Positions 1 to 7,926 of a DNA stretch of 64,000 nucleotides are shown here, piece by piece. The stretch's first letter is position 1. Each line of letters opens with the position of its first letter. The position numbers were made by a program, and so were the translations under genes. The notes under the pieces were generated by a model that saw only the letters and a list, made by a program, of their open reading frames with translations, searched no databases and was not told the origin of the DNA. The stretch is from assembly GCF_041677825.1 (NCBI RefSeq), contig NZ_JBAYPG010000012.1, forward strand, positions 14,573 to 78,572. The letters are read 5' to 3'. The DNA comes from Castellaniella sp041677825. Its GTDB lineage: Bacteria; Pseudomonadota; Gammaproteobacteria; Burkholderiales; Burkholderiaceae_B.

Positions 1-1230
1 GACGATGACACTGACGGGCCGCTGCAGATGCAGATCATTTCGCTCGACTACAGCAGCTACGTTGGCAAGATCGGCGTGGGGCGCATCAATCGGGGCCGCC
101 TGCACGCAGGGCAGGATGTGCTCGTACAGTTCGGGCCCGATGCCGAGGTGCTGCGCGGCCGCGTCAACCAGGTGCTGAAATTCAAGGGGCTCGAGCGCGT
201 CCAGGTGGATCAGGCCCAGGCGGGTGATATCGTCCTGATCAACGGCATCGACGACATCGGCATCGGTTGCACGCTGATGGATCCTGCGCATCCCGAGGCG
301 CTGCCCATGCTGCACATCGATGAACCCACCCTGACCATGAACTTCATGGTCAATACCTCACCGCTGGCCGGCCGTGAAGGGAAGTTCGTGACCAGCCGCC
401 AGCTGCGTGAACGCCTGGATCGCGAACTCAAGTCGAATGTGGCCTTGCGGGTGAACGACACCCCGGACGATACCGTGTTCGAAGTCTGCGGGCGTGGTGA
501 ACTGCACCTGACCATTCTCCTCGAGAACATGCGCCGCGAAGGCTACGAGCTGGCAGTGTCCCGTCCGCGGGTACTGTTCAAGGAGCTCGATGGGGTGCGC
601 TGCGAACCCTGGGAGCACCTGACCGTCGATGTCGAGGATGCGCACCAGGGCGGGATCATGGAAGAACTGGGTCGCCGTCGCGGTGAGTTGCAGGACATGC
701 AGGCCGACGGCCGGGGCCGCACCCGCCTCGAGTATCGTATTCCGGCACGTGGGCTGATCGGGTTCCAGGGTGAATTCATGACACTGACCCGGGGCACAGG
801 CCTCATGAGTCACATTTTCGATGGTTATGATCCCGTGCGCGAGGGCGCCGTCGGCGAGCGGCGCAACGGTGTGCTGATCAGCCAGGAAGATGGCGTGGCC
901 GTGGCCTACGCCCTGTGGAAGCTCCAGGAGCGCGGGCGCATGTTCGTCTCGCCGCAGGAGCCCGTGTACGAGGGCATGATCATCGGGATCCATTCACGCG
1001 ACAATGATCTGGTGGTCAATCCGATCAAGGAAAAGAAGCTGACCAATATCCGGGCGTCGGGCAAGGATGAACACATCGACCTGGTCCCGCCCATCGAACT
1101 CAACCTCGAGTACGCGGTCGAATTCATAGCGGATGACGAACTGGTCGAGGTCACGCCGAAGTCCATCCGGTTGCGCAAGCGCTTCCTGAAAGAGCACGAA
1201 CGGCGCCGCAGCCTGAGAGAATCGGCCTGA
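1..1230 (+). CDS. typA: TypA/BipA ribosome-associated GTPase, 5' truncated by window edge
   Basis: Translational GTPase of the EF-G-like TypA/BipA family, which binds the 70S ribosome and assists 50S assembly and stress adaptation. The frame is open from base 1, so the gene begins outside the window; about 409 of the usual ~605 residues are present and the G domain is missing. What remains covers domain II (beta barrel, DYSSYVGKIGVGRI), domain III, domain V and the C-terminal domain typical of BipA, with the signature ARGLIGFQGEFMTLTRGTG and the conserved tail around KEKKLTNIRASGKDE. The C-terminus RKRFLKEHERRR is basic, as is usual in this family. It converges on the ABC transporter operon; the 101 bases between them hold only a weak 6-bp stem (ATGGCC/GGCCAT) and no clear terminator. 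Confidence 0.97.
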   Translation, partial: DDDTDGPLQMQIISLDYSSYVGKIGVGRINRGRLHAGQDVLVQFGPDAEVLRGRVNQVLKFKGLERVQVDQAQAGDIVLINGIDDIGIGCTLMDPAHPEALPMLHIDEPTLTMNFMVNTSPLAGREGKFVTSRQLRERLDRELKSNVALRVNDTPDDTVFEVCGRGELHLTILLENMRREGYELAVSRPRVLFKELDGVRCEPWEHLTVDVEDAHQGGIMEELGRRRGELQDMQADGRGRTRLEYRIPARGLIGFQGEFMTLTRGTGLMSHIFDGYDPVREGAVGERRNGVLISQEDGVAVAYALWKLQERGRMFVSPQEPVYEGMIIGIHSRDNDLVVNPIKEKKLTNIRASGKDEHIDLVPPIELNLEYAVEFIADDELVEVTPKSIRLRKRFLKEHERRRSLRESA

Positions 1231-1331
1231 ACGCCGCCCGGGCTGGACACATCCTGTTGCAGGCTTCGACTTCGGATGGCCCCGTGCCAGGCCATTTCAG
1301 GTAACCAGACGGACACTGCCGCAGACGCCGG

Positions 1332-2099
1332 CTATTTCAGATTGCCCGACAGAAACTGTTGCAGGCGCGGGCTTCTGGGCTGATCGAAAATCTGCTCGGG
1401 AGGGCCGATTTCTTCTGCCAGACCCTGGTGCAGAAACATCACCTGCGATGCCAGGTTGCGTGCAAAGCCCATCTCGTGCGTGACCACCAGCATGGTGCGG
1501 CCCTCTTCGGCCAGCTTCTGCATGACCTTGAGCACTTCGCCCACGAGTTCGGGATCCAGGGCCGAGGTCGGCTCATCGAACAGCATGACTTCCGGTTCCA
1601 TGGCGAGCGCGCGCGCGATCGCGACCCGTTGCTGCTGACCGCCCGACAGCGAGGACGGATATTGCGCCTCGATGCCGCGTGCCAGCCCGACTTTGGCGAG
1701 GTAGTGGCGGGCGCGCTCGAGCGCCTCGGCACGCCCCAGCCTGAGAACCTGGGTGGGGGCCTCGGTCACGTTGCCCAGTACGGTCATGTGGGCCCAGAGG
1801 TTGAAGTGCTGGAAGACCATGGCCAGCCTGGAACGCATGCGTCTGAGCTGGTCGAGATCGGCAGCATGCGGCACCCCTTGCCGGTCGTGGCGGATCTTCA
1901 GGGTTTCGCCATTCAGCGCAACTGAGCCCTGATCGGGCCGTTCGAGGAAATTGATGCAGCGCAGGAAGGTGGATTTTCCTGAGCCGCTGGAACCCAGGAT
2001 GCAGATCACGTCGCCACTGTTCGCCGTCAGTGAAACCCCCCTGAGGACTTCATTGCTGCCGTAGCGCTTGTGGATATCGAGGACTTCGAGCTTGGACAT
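1332..2099 (-). CDS. Polar amino-acid ABC transporter ATPase (HisP/GlnQ type)
   Basis: Cytoplasmic ATPase subunit that powers uptake of a polar, probably basic, amino acid. The 255 residues match the HisP/ArtP/GlnQ class length. Walker A is GSSGSGKST (about residues 36-44), the signature is LSGGQQQR, Walker B is VMLFDEPTSALD, and the switch His lies in VVTHEMGFAR. It is the last gene of a four-gene minus-strand operon (binding protein, two permeases, ATPase) and starts 5 bases after the upstream permease stops. The substrate cannot be fixed from sequence alone; the HisP-like insert with RHDRQGVPHAAD before the Q-loop favours basic amino acids (histidine, lysine, arginine or ornithine) over glutamine. 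Confidence 0.96.
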   Translation of the reverse strand: MSKLEVLDIHKRYGSNEVLRGVSLTANSGDVICILGSSGSGKSTFLRCINFLERPDQGSVALNGETLKIRHDRQGVPHAADLDQLRRMRSRLAMVFQHFNLWAHMTVLGNVTEAPTQVLRLGRAEALERARHYLAKVGLARGIEAQYPSSLSGGQQQRVAIARALAMEPEVMLFDEPTSALDPELVGEVLKVMQKLAEEGRTMLVVTHEMGFARNLASQVMFLHQGLAEEIGPPEQIFDQPRSPRLQQFLSGNLK

Positions 2100-2104
2100 G
2101 AGAC

Positions 2105-2815
2105 TCAGTGGTTATGGCGCAGATAGGCCAGGGTACGGCGTTCGAACCGGCGAAAAAGGCCGATCAGCACAAAAGACAGGATGAGATAGAGCACGGCCGC
2201 GATCCCGTAGGCCGCGAAAGTCTGGTAGGTGGCCGAGTTGGCATCCCGGGCGACCTTGAGAATATCCGGTACCGTGGCGGTGAACGCAAGCGATGTGGCA
2301 TGCAGCATGAGTATGACTTCGTTGCTGTAGGCCGGCAAGGCGCGGCGCAGGGCGGATGGCAGGATGATGCGCCGATACTGGGCGAAGCGGCCCATGCCAA
2401 AGGCGCGCGCGGCTTCGATCTCGCCCGCCGGGGTGGCCCGGATCGCACCCGCGAAGATTTCCATCGTATAGGCGGTGGTGTTCAGCGTCAGTGCCAGCAC
2501 CAGGCAATTGAAGCCGCTCTGAAAGAATGCGGCCAGCGGAGGTGTACCCTTGACGAAGTCCAGGCTGTAGAGGCCGGCGTAAATGAACAGGATCTGTACA
2601 TACAGCGGGGTGCCCCTGAACACATAGCTGAACGCCCACAGCGGCCATGAAATGCTGCGCCGGGGCGACACCCGGCCCACGGCCATGAACAGCGAAAGAA
2701 AAAAACCCATGGAGACCGCCAGCACCAGCAGCCACAGTGTGACCGCCACCCCCGACATCTGCCCGTGATTCTCGAACAGATAGGCCTGCCAGAATTGTTC
2801 AAGTACGTCCATCAT
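2105..2815 (-). CDS. Polar amino-acid ABC transporter permease (HisM-like)
   Basis: Inner-membrane permease of the HisMQ/GlnP family, 236 residues, with about five hydrophobic segments and the EAA loop EIEAARAFGMGRFAQYRRI that docks on the ATPase. It pairs with the next permease upstream to form the translocation channel. The start ATG at 2815 overlaps the stop of that permease in an ATGA, indicating translational coupling; a second in-frame ATG follows immediately at 2812. The pair most resembles HisM (this one) and HisQ (upstream) by length and by the VFRGTPLYVQILFIY motif. Confidence 0.95.
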   Translation of the reverse strand: MMDVLEQFWQAYLFENHGQMSGVAVTLWLLVLAVSMGFFLSLFMAVGRVSPRRSISWPLWAFSYVFRGTPLYVQILFIYAGLYSLDFVKGTPPLAAFFQSGFNCLVLALTLNTTAYTMEIFAGAIRATPAGEIEAARAFGMGRFAQYRRIILPSALRRALPAYSNEVILMLHATSLAFTATVPDILKVARDANSATYQTFAAYGIAAVLYLILSFVLIGLFRRFERRTLAYLRHNH

Positions 2816-3501
2816 GGTGCCAGCCGACGCACCCCCACGTTATAGCGCCTGTCGAGCCAGTACAGGATGCCGTTGGAAAGCGTGGTGAGCAGCAGGTAAA
2901 TCAGACCCGTAAGGGAGATGAACAGAAATACCCTGAAGGTGACATTGCCTGCGTCCTGGGCCACCTTGACCAGATCCGTCAGGCCGATGAGAGAGACCAG
3001 CGCCGTCGATTTGAGCAGCACCTGCCAGTTGTTGCCCAGGCCCGGCAAGGCGTGGCGCATCATTTGCGGAAAGAGGATGCGCCAGAAAATCTGCGAGCCG
3101 CGCATGCCATAGGCCGTGGCCGACTCGAGCTGCCCGCGGGGCACCGCCATGAAGGCGCCGCGGAAGGTTTCGGTGAAATAGGCGCCATAGATGAACCCTA
3201 TGGTGAGCACGCCGGCCGCAAAGGGATCGATGTCGATCGGTTCGATGTCGAGCAGATCGGTGAAATCGTTCAGATAGATCTGCATGCTGAAGAAGATCAG
3301 CAGCATCAGGACCAGATCGGGTACACCGCGGATCAGCGTGGTGTAGGCCGTAGCGAGCAGGCGGCTGGGTGCCGAGTCAGACAGTTTCGCCCACGCTCCG
3401 ATCAGGCCCAGGCCAACGGCCACGGCCAGCGACAGCAGTGCCAGTTGGACGGTGACCCACGTCCCCGCCAGAAGCAATGGGCCATAACCATCCAGAAACA
3501 T
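2812..3501 (-). CDS. Polar amino-acid ABC transporter permease (HisQ-like)
   Basis: Second inner-membrane permease of the HisMQ family, 229 residues. It shows the family motifs TLIRGVPDLVLMLLIFF and the EAA loop QLESATAYGMRGSQIFWRI. It begins 6 bases after the stop of the periplasmic binding-protein gene and overlaps the following permease by 4 bases, so the operon order is binding protein, HisQ-like, HisM-like, HisP-like. The specific amino acid is an inference from the whole operon, not from this gene. Confidence 0.95.
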   Translation of the reverse strand: MFLDGYGPLLLAGTWVTVQLALLSLAVAVGLGLIGAWAKLSDSAPSRLLATAYTTLIRGVPDLVLMLLIFFSMQIYLNDFTDLLDIEPIDIDPFAAGVLTIGFIYGAYFTETFRGAFMAVPRGQLESATAYGMRGSQIFWRILFPQMMRHALPGLGNNWQVLLKSTALVSLIGLTDLVKVAQDAGNVTFRVFLFISLTGLIYLLLTTLSNGILYWLDRRYNVGVRRLAP

Positions 3502-3507
3502 ACGGAC

Positions 3508-4299
3508 TCAGGGGGCTGGAAACTGGATCCCTTTTTCCGGAAAATACTTTTTGGCGAAATTCTGGATGGTGCCATCGGCCAGCATGTCCAGCAGGGTCGC
3601 ATCGATCTGCGCCTTGAGCTTGTGGCCTTTGCGTATGCCCATGGCGATGGGCTCGTTGAAGATGGCGACGTCTTCGAGCACCATGGGGGACAGTTCGTAG
3701 TCGGCACCTTCGGGTTTGCTCAGGAAGCCATCCACGGCTGTGGGCGCCTCTTGAAAGGTGGCATCGAGGCGCCCGGCGGCGACATCGACAAAGGCATTGG
3801 TGTAGCTGGGGTAGGACACCACCGTGACCCCCTTGGGTGCCCATTCCTGATTTGCGTAGGATTCCATGGTGGTGCCTTGCTGCACGCCCACCCGCTTGCC
3901 CTTGAGTGATTCGGCAGTGGGTTGCAGCCCGCTGCCCTTGCGCACCATGAGCTTGACGGGCACGATGTACAGCGGCGTGGTGAAGTCGATGACTTTCTTG
4001 CGGGCCTGCGTGGCGGTCATGGTGGAGTTCGCCAGGTCGAACTTGCGGGCCTGCAGGCCGGGAATCAGGCTGTCGAACGATTGATCGATCCACACGCACT
4101 TGCGCGCCATGCGCTGGCACAGCTCGTTGCCGATATCGATATCGAAGCCTTCGAGCTCGCCATTGGGGTTGCGGTACTCGAATGGGGCGTAGCCCGCCTC
4201 GGTGGCGATCTTCAGTTCTGGTGCGTCTGCCGCAAGGCTGGCGCCCGCCAGCATGGAGGTGGCAAGAAAAAGGCAGGTGCCGGACAACAAGAATTTCAT
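3508..4299 (-). CDS. Periplasmic amino-acid-binding protein (ArgT/HisJ family)
   Basis: Solute-binding protein delivering a polar amino acid to the downstream permeases. The start is placed at 4299 because it gives a clean Sec signal peptide (MKFLLSGTCLFLATSMLAGA, cleavage near ASLA-ADA) and is preceded by AGGAGA with good spacing; a longer reading frame to 4374 would put 25 polar residues before the signal. The mature part begins ELKIATEAGYAPFEYRNPNG and contains GFDIDIGNELC and the ligand-loop motif TMTATQARKKVIDFT, all typical of ArgT/HisJ, plus two Cys that may form the disulphide seen in this family (CQRMARKC). The protein has 263 residues including the signal. First gene of the operon, with 128 bases upstream. 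Confidence 0.95.
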   Translation of the reverse strand: MKFLLSGTCLFLATSMLAGASLAADAPELKIATEAGYAPFEYRNPNGELEGFDIDIGNELCQRMARKCVWIDQSFDSLIPGLQARKFDLANSTMTATQARKKVIDFTTPLYIVPVKLMVRKGSGLQPTAESLKGKRVGVQQGTTMESYANQEWAPKGVTVVSYPSYTNAFVDVAAGRLDATFQEAPTAVDGFLSKPEGADYELSPMVLEDVAIFNEPIAMGIRKGHKLKAQIDATLLDMLADGTIQNFAKKYFPEKGIQFPAP

Positions 4300-4419
4300 C
4301 GGGTGGGTCTCCTGGGGCTGCCGGTCAGAATACGGCTGGCCTGATGCCGGTCGGGACAGGTCGGAATGGAACAAGGGGTGATCTTACTGCAGCAAGCCAT
4401 CCGGGGATATCGAGCATTA

Positions 4420-4441
4420 CCCTGCCATCAGCCTGGCAGGG
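4420..4441 (-). terminator. Hairpin across the stop codon of the LOG gene, candidate terminator
   Basis: An 8-bp perfect inverted repeat (CCCTGCCA/TGGCAGGG) with a 6-base loop; the TGA stop of the LOG gene sits in the loop. Read on the minus strand it separates that gene from the ABC operon. The tail after the stem is only TAAT-rich and has no T run, so intrinsic termination is uncertain. Confidence 0.35.
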
Positions 4442-5093
4442 CGGGTTCGCGGCCTGGCTGGATCTGTATGGCCTCCTGGATCAGGCGCACGATGTCTTCG
4501 ACATCATCGGTGAGGGTCAGGCGGTCCAGATCGAACGGGCCGATCATGTGGTGGGCCAGTACCTGCGCGCGAACCCAGTCGATCAGCCCGGCCCAGAACG
4601 TGCTGCCGACCATGATGATGGGTGCCGGCGGCTGTTTGAGGGTCTGGATCAGGGTGATGGCCTCGAAGAGCTCATCCAGTGTGCCGAAGCCGCCCGGCAG
4701 CACCACATAGGCCAGGCTGTGCATGAAGAAGGCTGACTTGCGTGAATTGAAATACTCGAAGTGCAGGCTGTCGGTCTGGTAGGGGTTGTTCCTGGTTTCG
4801 CGCGGCAGGCGGATATTCAGGCCGATGCTGCGCCCACCGGCTTCGTAGGCGCCGCGGTTGGCGGCTTCCATGAGGCCGGGGCCGCCACCGGCAATGACCG
4901 GCAGACCCAGTTGCGCAATCCGTCGGCCGATGTCCTGGCCCAGGGCATAGAAGGGGTGGCTGCGTGCGATGCGCGCGCTGCCAAATACACTGACGCCCAT
5001 GCCGATTTTCCGAAACGCTGCGGCAGCGTTCTGCATCTCTGCAATAATTGTGGGGATTTGTTCTTCGGCCGAGACCCGTTTTGTATTGATCAT
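4428..5093 (-). CDS. LOG-family (TIGR00730) nucleotide 5'-monophosphate phosphoribohydrolase
   Basis: Rossmann-fold protein of the LOG (LONELY GUY) family, which hydrolyses nucleoside monophosphates, including cytokinin-type N6-modified AMP, to base plus ribose 5-phosphate. Both family motifs are present: GGGPGLMEAANRGA and PGGFGTLDELFEAIT (PGGxGTxxE, phosphate and catalytic Glu). It has 221 residues. The chosen ATG at 5093 overlaps the polA start codon on the other strand by two bases. In-frame ATGs at 5036 and 5000 are alternatives; none has a strong Shine-Dalgarno sequence, so the true start is unsettled. The physiological substrate is unknown; bacterial members often have housekeeping roles. 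Confidence 0.93.
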   Translation of the reverse strand: MINTKRVSAEEQIPTIIAEMQNAAAAFRKIGMGVSVFGSARIARSHPFYALGQDIGRRIAQLGLPVIAGGGPGLMEAANRGAYEAGGRSIGLNIRLPRETRNNPYQTDSLHFEYFNSRKSAFFMHSLAYVVLPGGFGTLDELFEAITLIQTLKQPPAPIIMVGSTFWAGLIDWVRAQVLAHHMIGPFDLDRLTLTDDVEDIVRLIQEAIQIQPGREPALPG

Positions 5094-7815
5094 GAAAAAA
5101 ACTCTGCTGCTTGTGGATGGGTCCAGTTACCTGTACCGCGCTTATCATGCCATGCCCGATCTGCGCAATGCGCGCGGCAACCCAACCGGCGCCCTGTATG
5201 GGGTCATGGCCATGCTGCGCCGTCTGCTGCACGACTACAAGGGCGTGGCCACACATGGCGCCTGTGTGTTCGATGCGGCAGGTGGATCGTTTCGCGAGGA
5301 ACTATACCCCGATTACAAGGCAAACCGTCCCTCGATGCCCGAGGACCTGCGCAGCCAGCTTGCCCCGATCCACGAGGGCGCCGCGGCCATGGGCTGGACC
5401 GTGATTGCCCAGGAAGGCGTTGAAGCCGATGATGTCATTGGCACCCTGGCACGCCAGGCCAGCGAAAACGGCTTTTATACCATCATTTCGACAGGCGACA
5501 AGGATTTGGCGCAATTGGTGAATGACGATGTCAAGCTGGTGAATACCATGACCGGAGAGCACCAGGACACGGATGGGGTCATCCAGCGCTTTGGTGTGCC
5601 ACCCGAACGCATCGTCGATTATCTCATGCTGACCGGCGATGCGGTCGACAACGTCCCCGGGGTGGACAAGGTCGGGCCGAAGACCGCGGCCAAGTGGCTC
5701 GGCCAGTATGGTGACCTCGAGCAACTGCTGGCTCATGCGGATGACATCAAAGGGGTCGCAGGCCAGAACCTCAGGGCGGCCCGGGCGCAGTTTCCGCTCA
5801 CCCGCGAACTGCTCACGGTCCGTCTGGATTGCGCCTTGGTGCCCGAACATGCGCCTCAGGCCCTGCGCTTGCGCCAGCCCGATCACAAAACGCTGGTACG
5901 ACTGTACGAAGAGTACGGATTTCGCTCCTGGCTGCGCGAGGAAACAGGTGACTCGAGCCGCATTCCCGAGCAGGACGGGCGTGTCGAAGCTGAAACCGCC
6001 GAGGCGCCGCAGGCCCTGCATTACGAACTGGTGCTCGAGCAGGGGCAGTTCCTGGCGTGGTTGGAAAGGCTGAAATCTGCCAAGCTGGTGGCTCTGGATA
6101 CCGAAACAACCAGCCTCGATCCCATGGCGGCGCGATTGGTGGGGTTCTCGGTGGCGCTTGCGCCGGGTGTGGCTGCTTATGTACCGCTGGCGCATCGTGG
6201 GCCCGGGGTGCCGCGGCAGCTCGAGTCCGAGTGGGTGCTGGCGCAATTGCGCCCCTGGCTCGAAGACGCTTCTGCAGCCAAGGTGCTGCACAATGCCAAG
6301 TACGACACCCACGTCTTTGCCAACGTGGGGCTGTCCCTGCGCGGGGTCCGGCACGACACCATGCTCCAGGCCTATGTGCTGCAGTCCAACCGGCGCGTCA
6401 ACCTGCAGGATCTGTCCATACAGTGGCTCGGGCAGGCGGGCACCAGCTACGAAGATCTATGTGGCAAGGGGGCCCGCCAGATCGGCTTTGATGAAGTCGC
6501 CCTGGATCAGGCGGGGCCTTATGCGGCCGAAGACGCGGATTTCACCTTGCGCCTGCACCAGGCCCTGTTCCCGCAAGTCGCCGAAGACGCCGGGCTGTCG
6601 CGTATCTACGCACTCGAAATGCAGACTTCTGCGGTTCTGGCGCGCATCGAGCGCAACGGCGTGGCCATCGATGCCCGCGAACTGGCCGTACAGAGTCACG
6701 AACTGGGTCAGCAGCTTCTGGCGCTCGAGGCGCAGGCGCATGAGCTCGCCGGGCAGCCGTTCAATCTCAACTCGCCCAGACAGCTGGGCGAAATCCTGTT
6801 CGAGCGCATGCAGATTCCGGTGGTCCGCAAGACCCCCAGCGGGGCGCCTTCCACCGATGAAGAAGTGCTGACCCAACTGGCGGCCGATCATCCGTTGCCC
6901 AAACTGCTGCTTGAATACCGCGGCCTGGCCAAACTCAAGTCCACCTACACCGACAAACTGCCACGCATGGTCGATGCGCGTACGGGCCGCGTCCATACCC
7001 GTTATGCCCAGGCCGCTGTGGTGACAGGGCGGCTGGCCTCGTCCGATCCCAATCTGCAGAATATCCCCGTACGGACCCCCGAGGGGCGGCGGGTGCGCGC
7101 GGCCTTTGTCGCCAGCCAGGGGGGCAGCATCGTCTCGGCTGATTATTCCCAGGTCGAGCTTCGCGTCATGGCGCACCTTTCGGGCGATGAAAATCTCTGC
7201 AAGGCTTTCGAACAGGGGCTGGACATACACCGCGCCACGGCGGCCGAAGTATTCGGGCTGGCGCTCGATGCGGTCGACGCCGAGCACCGAAGGGCTGCAA
7301 AAGCCATCAATTTCGGGCTGATCTACGGTATGGGCGAGTTTGGTCTGGCCAATAACCTGGGCATTGCCCGCTCAGCCGCGCGCGCTTATATCGATCGCTA
7401 CTTCACCCGCTATCCGGGCGTTGCCGCCTATATGGACCGGATCCGCCGCCAGGCCCATGAACAGGGGCGGGTGGAGACCGTCTTTGGCCGGCGCCTGCAT
7501 TTCCCCGAGTTGCTCACGGCCAAGGGCGCGCGGGCTGCGGCGGCCGAACGTGCGGCGATCAATGCGCCGGTGCAGGGTACTGCGGCGGATCTCATCAAGA
7601 TGGCCATGGTGGCGGTACAGGCCTGGCTGGATGATCAGAATCTGCACAGCCTGATGGTGATGCAGGTGCATGACGAATTGGTGTTCGACGCCCCTGCCGG
7701 CGAAGTGGCGCTGCTGCGTGAACACATACCCGAGATCATGGCGTCCGTGGCGACGCTGGCCGTACCGCTGGTGGCCGAGGTCGGCGTCGGCCCCAACTGG
7801 AGCGAGGCGCATTGA
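5092..7815 (+). CDS. polA: DNA polymerase I
   Basis: Repair and lagging-strand polymerase, 907 residues. Three domains are intact: the N-terminal 5'-3' flap exonuclease (LLLVDGSSYLYRAYHAMPD; metal-site motif EADDVIGTLA), the DEDDy proofreading exonuclease (LDTETTSLD, HNAKYD, YAAEDAD) and the family A polymerase with motif A DYSQVELRVMAHLSGDEN, motif B RRAAKAINFGLIYGMG and motif C MQVHDELVFD. All metal-binding acidic residues visible in E. coli Pol I seem conserved, so proofreading is predicted active. The ATG at 5092 matches family N-termini; the frame extends upstream to 4969 inside the LOG gene, and a TTG at 5086 is a possible alternative. The start codon overlaps that of the divergent LOG gene, so any polA promoter must lie inside that gene. 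Confidence 0.97.
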   Translation: MKKTLLLVDGSSYLYRAYHAMPDLRNARGNPTGALYGVMAMLRRLLHDYKGVATHGACVFDAAGGSFREELYPDYKANRPSMPEDLRSQLAPIHEGAAAMGWTVIAQEGVEADDVIGTLARQASENGFYTIISTGDKDLAQLVNDDVKLVNTMTGEHQDTDGVIQRFGVPPERIVDYLMLTGDAVDNVPGVDKVGPKTAAKWLGQYGDLEQLLAHADDIKGVAGQNLRAARAQFPLTRELLTVRLDCALVPEHAPQALRLRQPDHKTLVRLYEEYGFRSWLREETGDSSRIPEQDGRVEAETAEAPQALHYELVLEQGQFLAWLERLKSAKLVALDTETTSLDPMAARLVGFSVALAPGVAAYVPLAHRGPGVPRQLESEWVLAQLRPWLEDASAAKVLHNAKYDTHVFANVGLSLRGVRHDTMLQAYVLQSNRRVNLQDLSIQWLGQAGTSYEDLCGKGARQIGFDEVALDQAGPYAAEDADFTLRLHQALFPQVAEDAGLSRIYALEMQTSAVLARIERNGVAIDARELAVQSHELGQQLLALEAQAHELAGQPFNLNSPRQLGEILFERMQIPVVRKTPSGAPSTDEEVLTQLAADHPLPKLLLEYRGLAKLKSTYTDKLPRMVDARTGRVHTRYAQAAVVTGRLASSDPNLQNIPVRTPEGRRVRAAFVASQGGSIVSADYSQVELRVMAHLSGDENLCKAFEQGLDIHRATAAEVFGLALDAVDAEHRRAAKAINFGLIYGMGEFGLANNLGIARSAARAYIDRYFTRYPGVAAYMDRIRRQAHEQGRVETVFGRRLHFPELLTAKGARAAAAERAAINAPVQGTAADLIKMAMVAVQAWLDDQNLHSLMVMQVHDELVFDAPAGEVALLREHIPEIMASVATLAVPLVAEVGVGPNWSEAH

Positions 7816-7894
7816 GCGTGTGACGCGCGGGCGCATCGAGGGGTAACGCTCATCCAGAGTGTGCCGCGCGGCCATGCCGCATGTCGCGGGATGT

Positions 7895-7920
7895 GGCCTG
7901 CGGCATATGGCATGCAGGCC
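7895..7920. terminator. Inverted repeat between convergent polA and transporter gene
   Basis: A 7-bp perfect stem (GGCCTGC/GCAGGCC) with a 12-base loop lies in the 111 bases between the two convergent stops. It has no T tract on either side, so it is at best a weak bidirectional or Rho-assisted terminator. Confidence 0.3.
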
Positions 7921-7926
7921 GCCGCG

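Noticed and set aside
358..993. Long open frames antisense to typA and to many other genes (for example in hrpA, dxs, argA and alaC)
   Set aside because: Shadow frames caused by high GC at third codon positions; they have no family motifs and the sense genes are unmistakable.
1231..1331. Terminator between typA and the ABC operon
   Set aside because: Only a 6-bp stem with an 8-base loop and a short TTTC tail; too weak to call.
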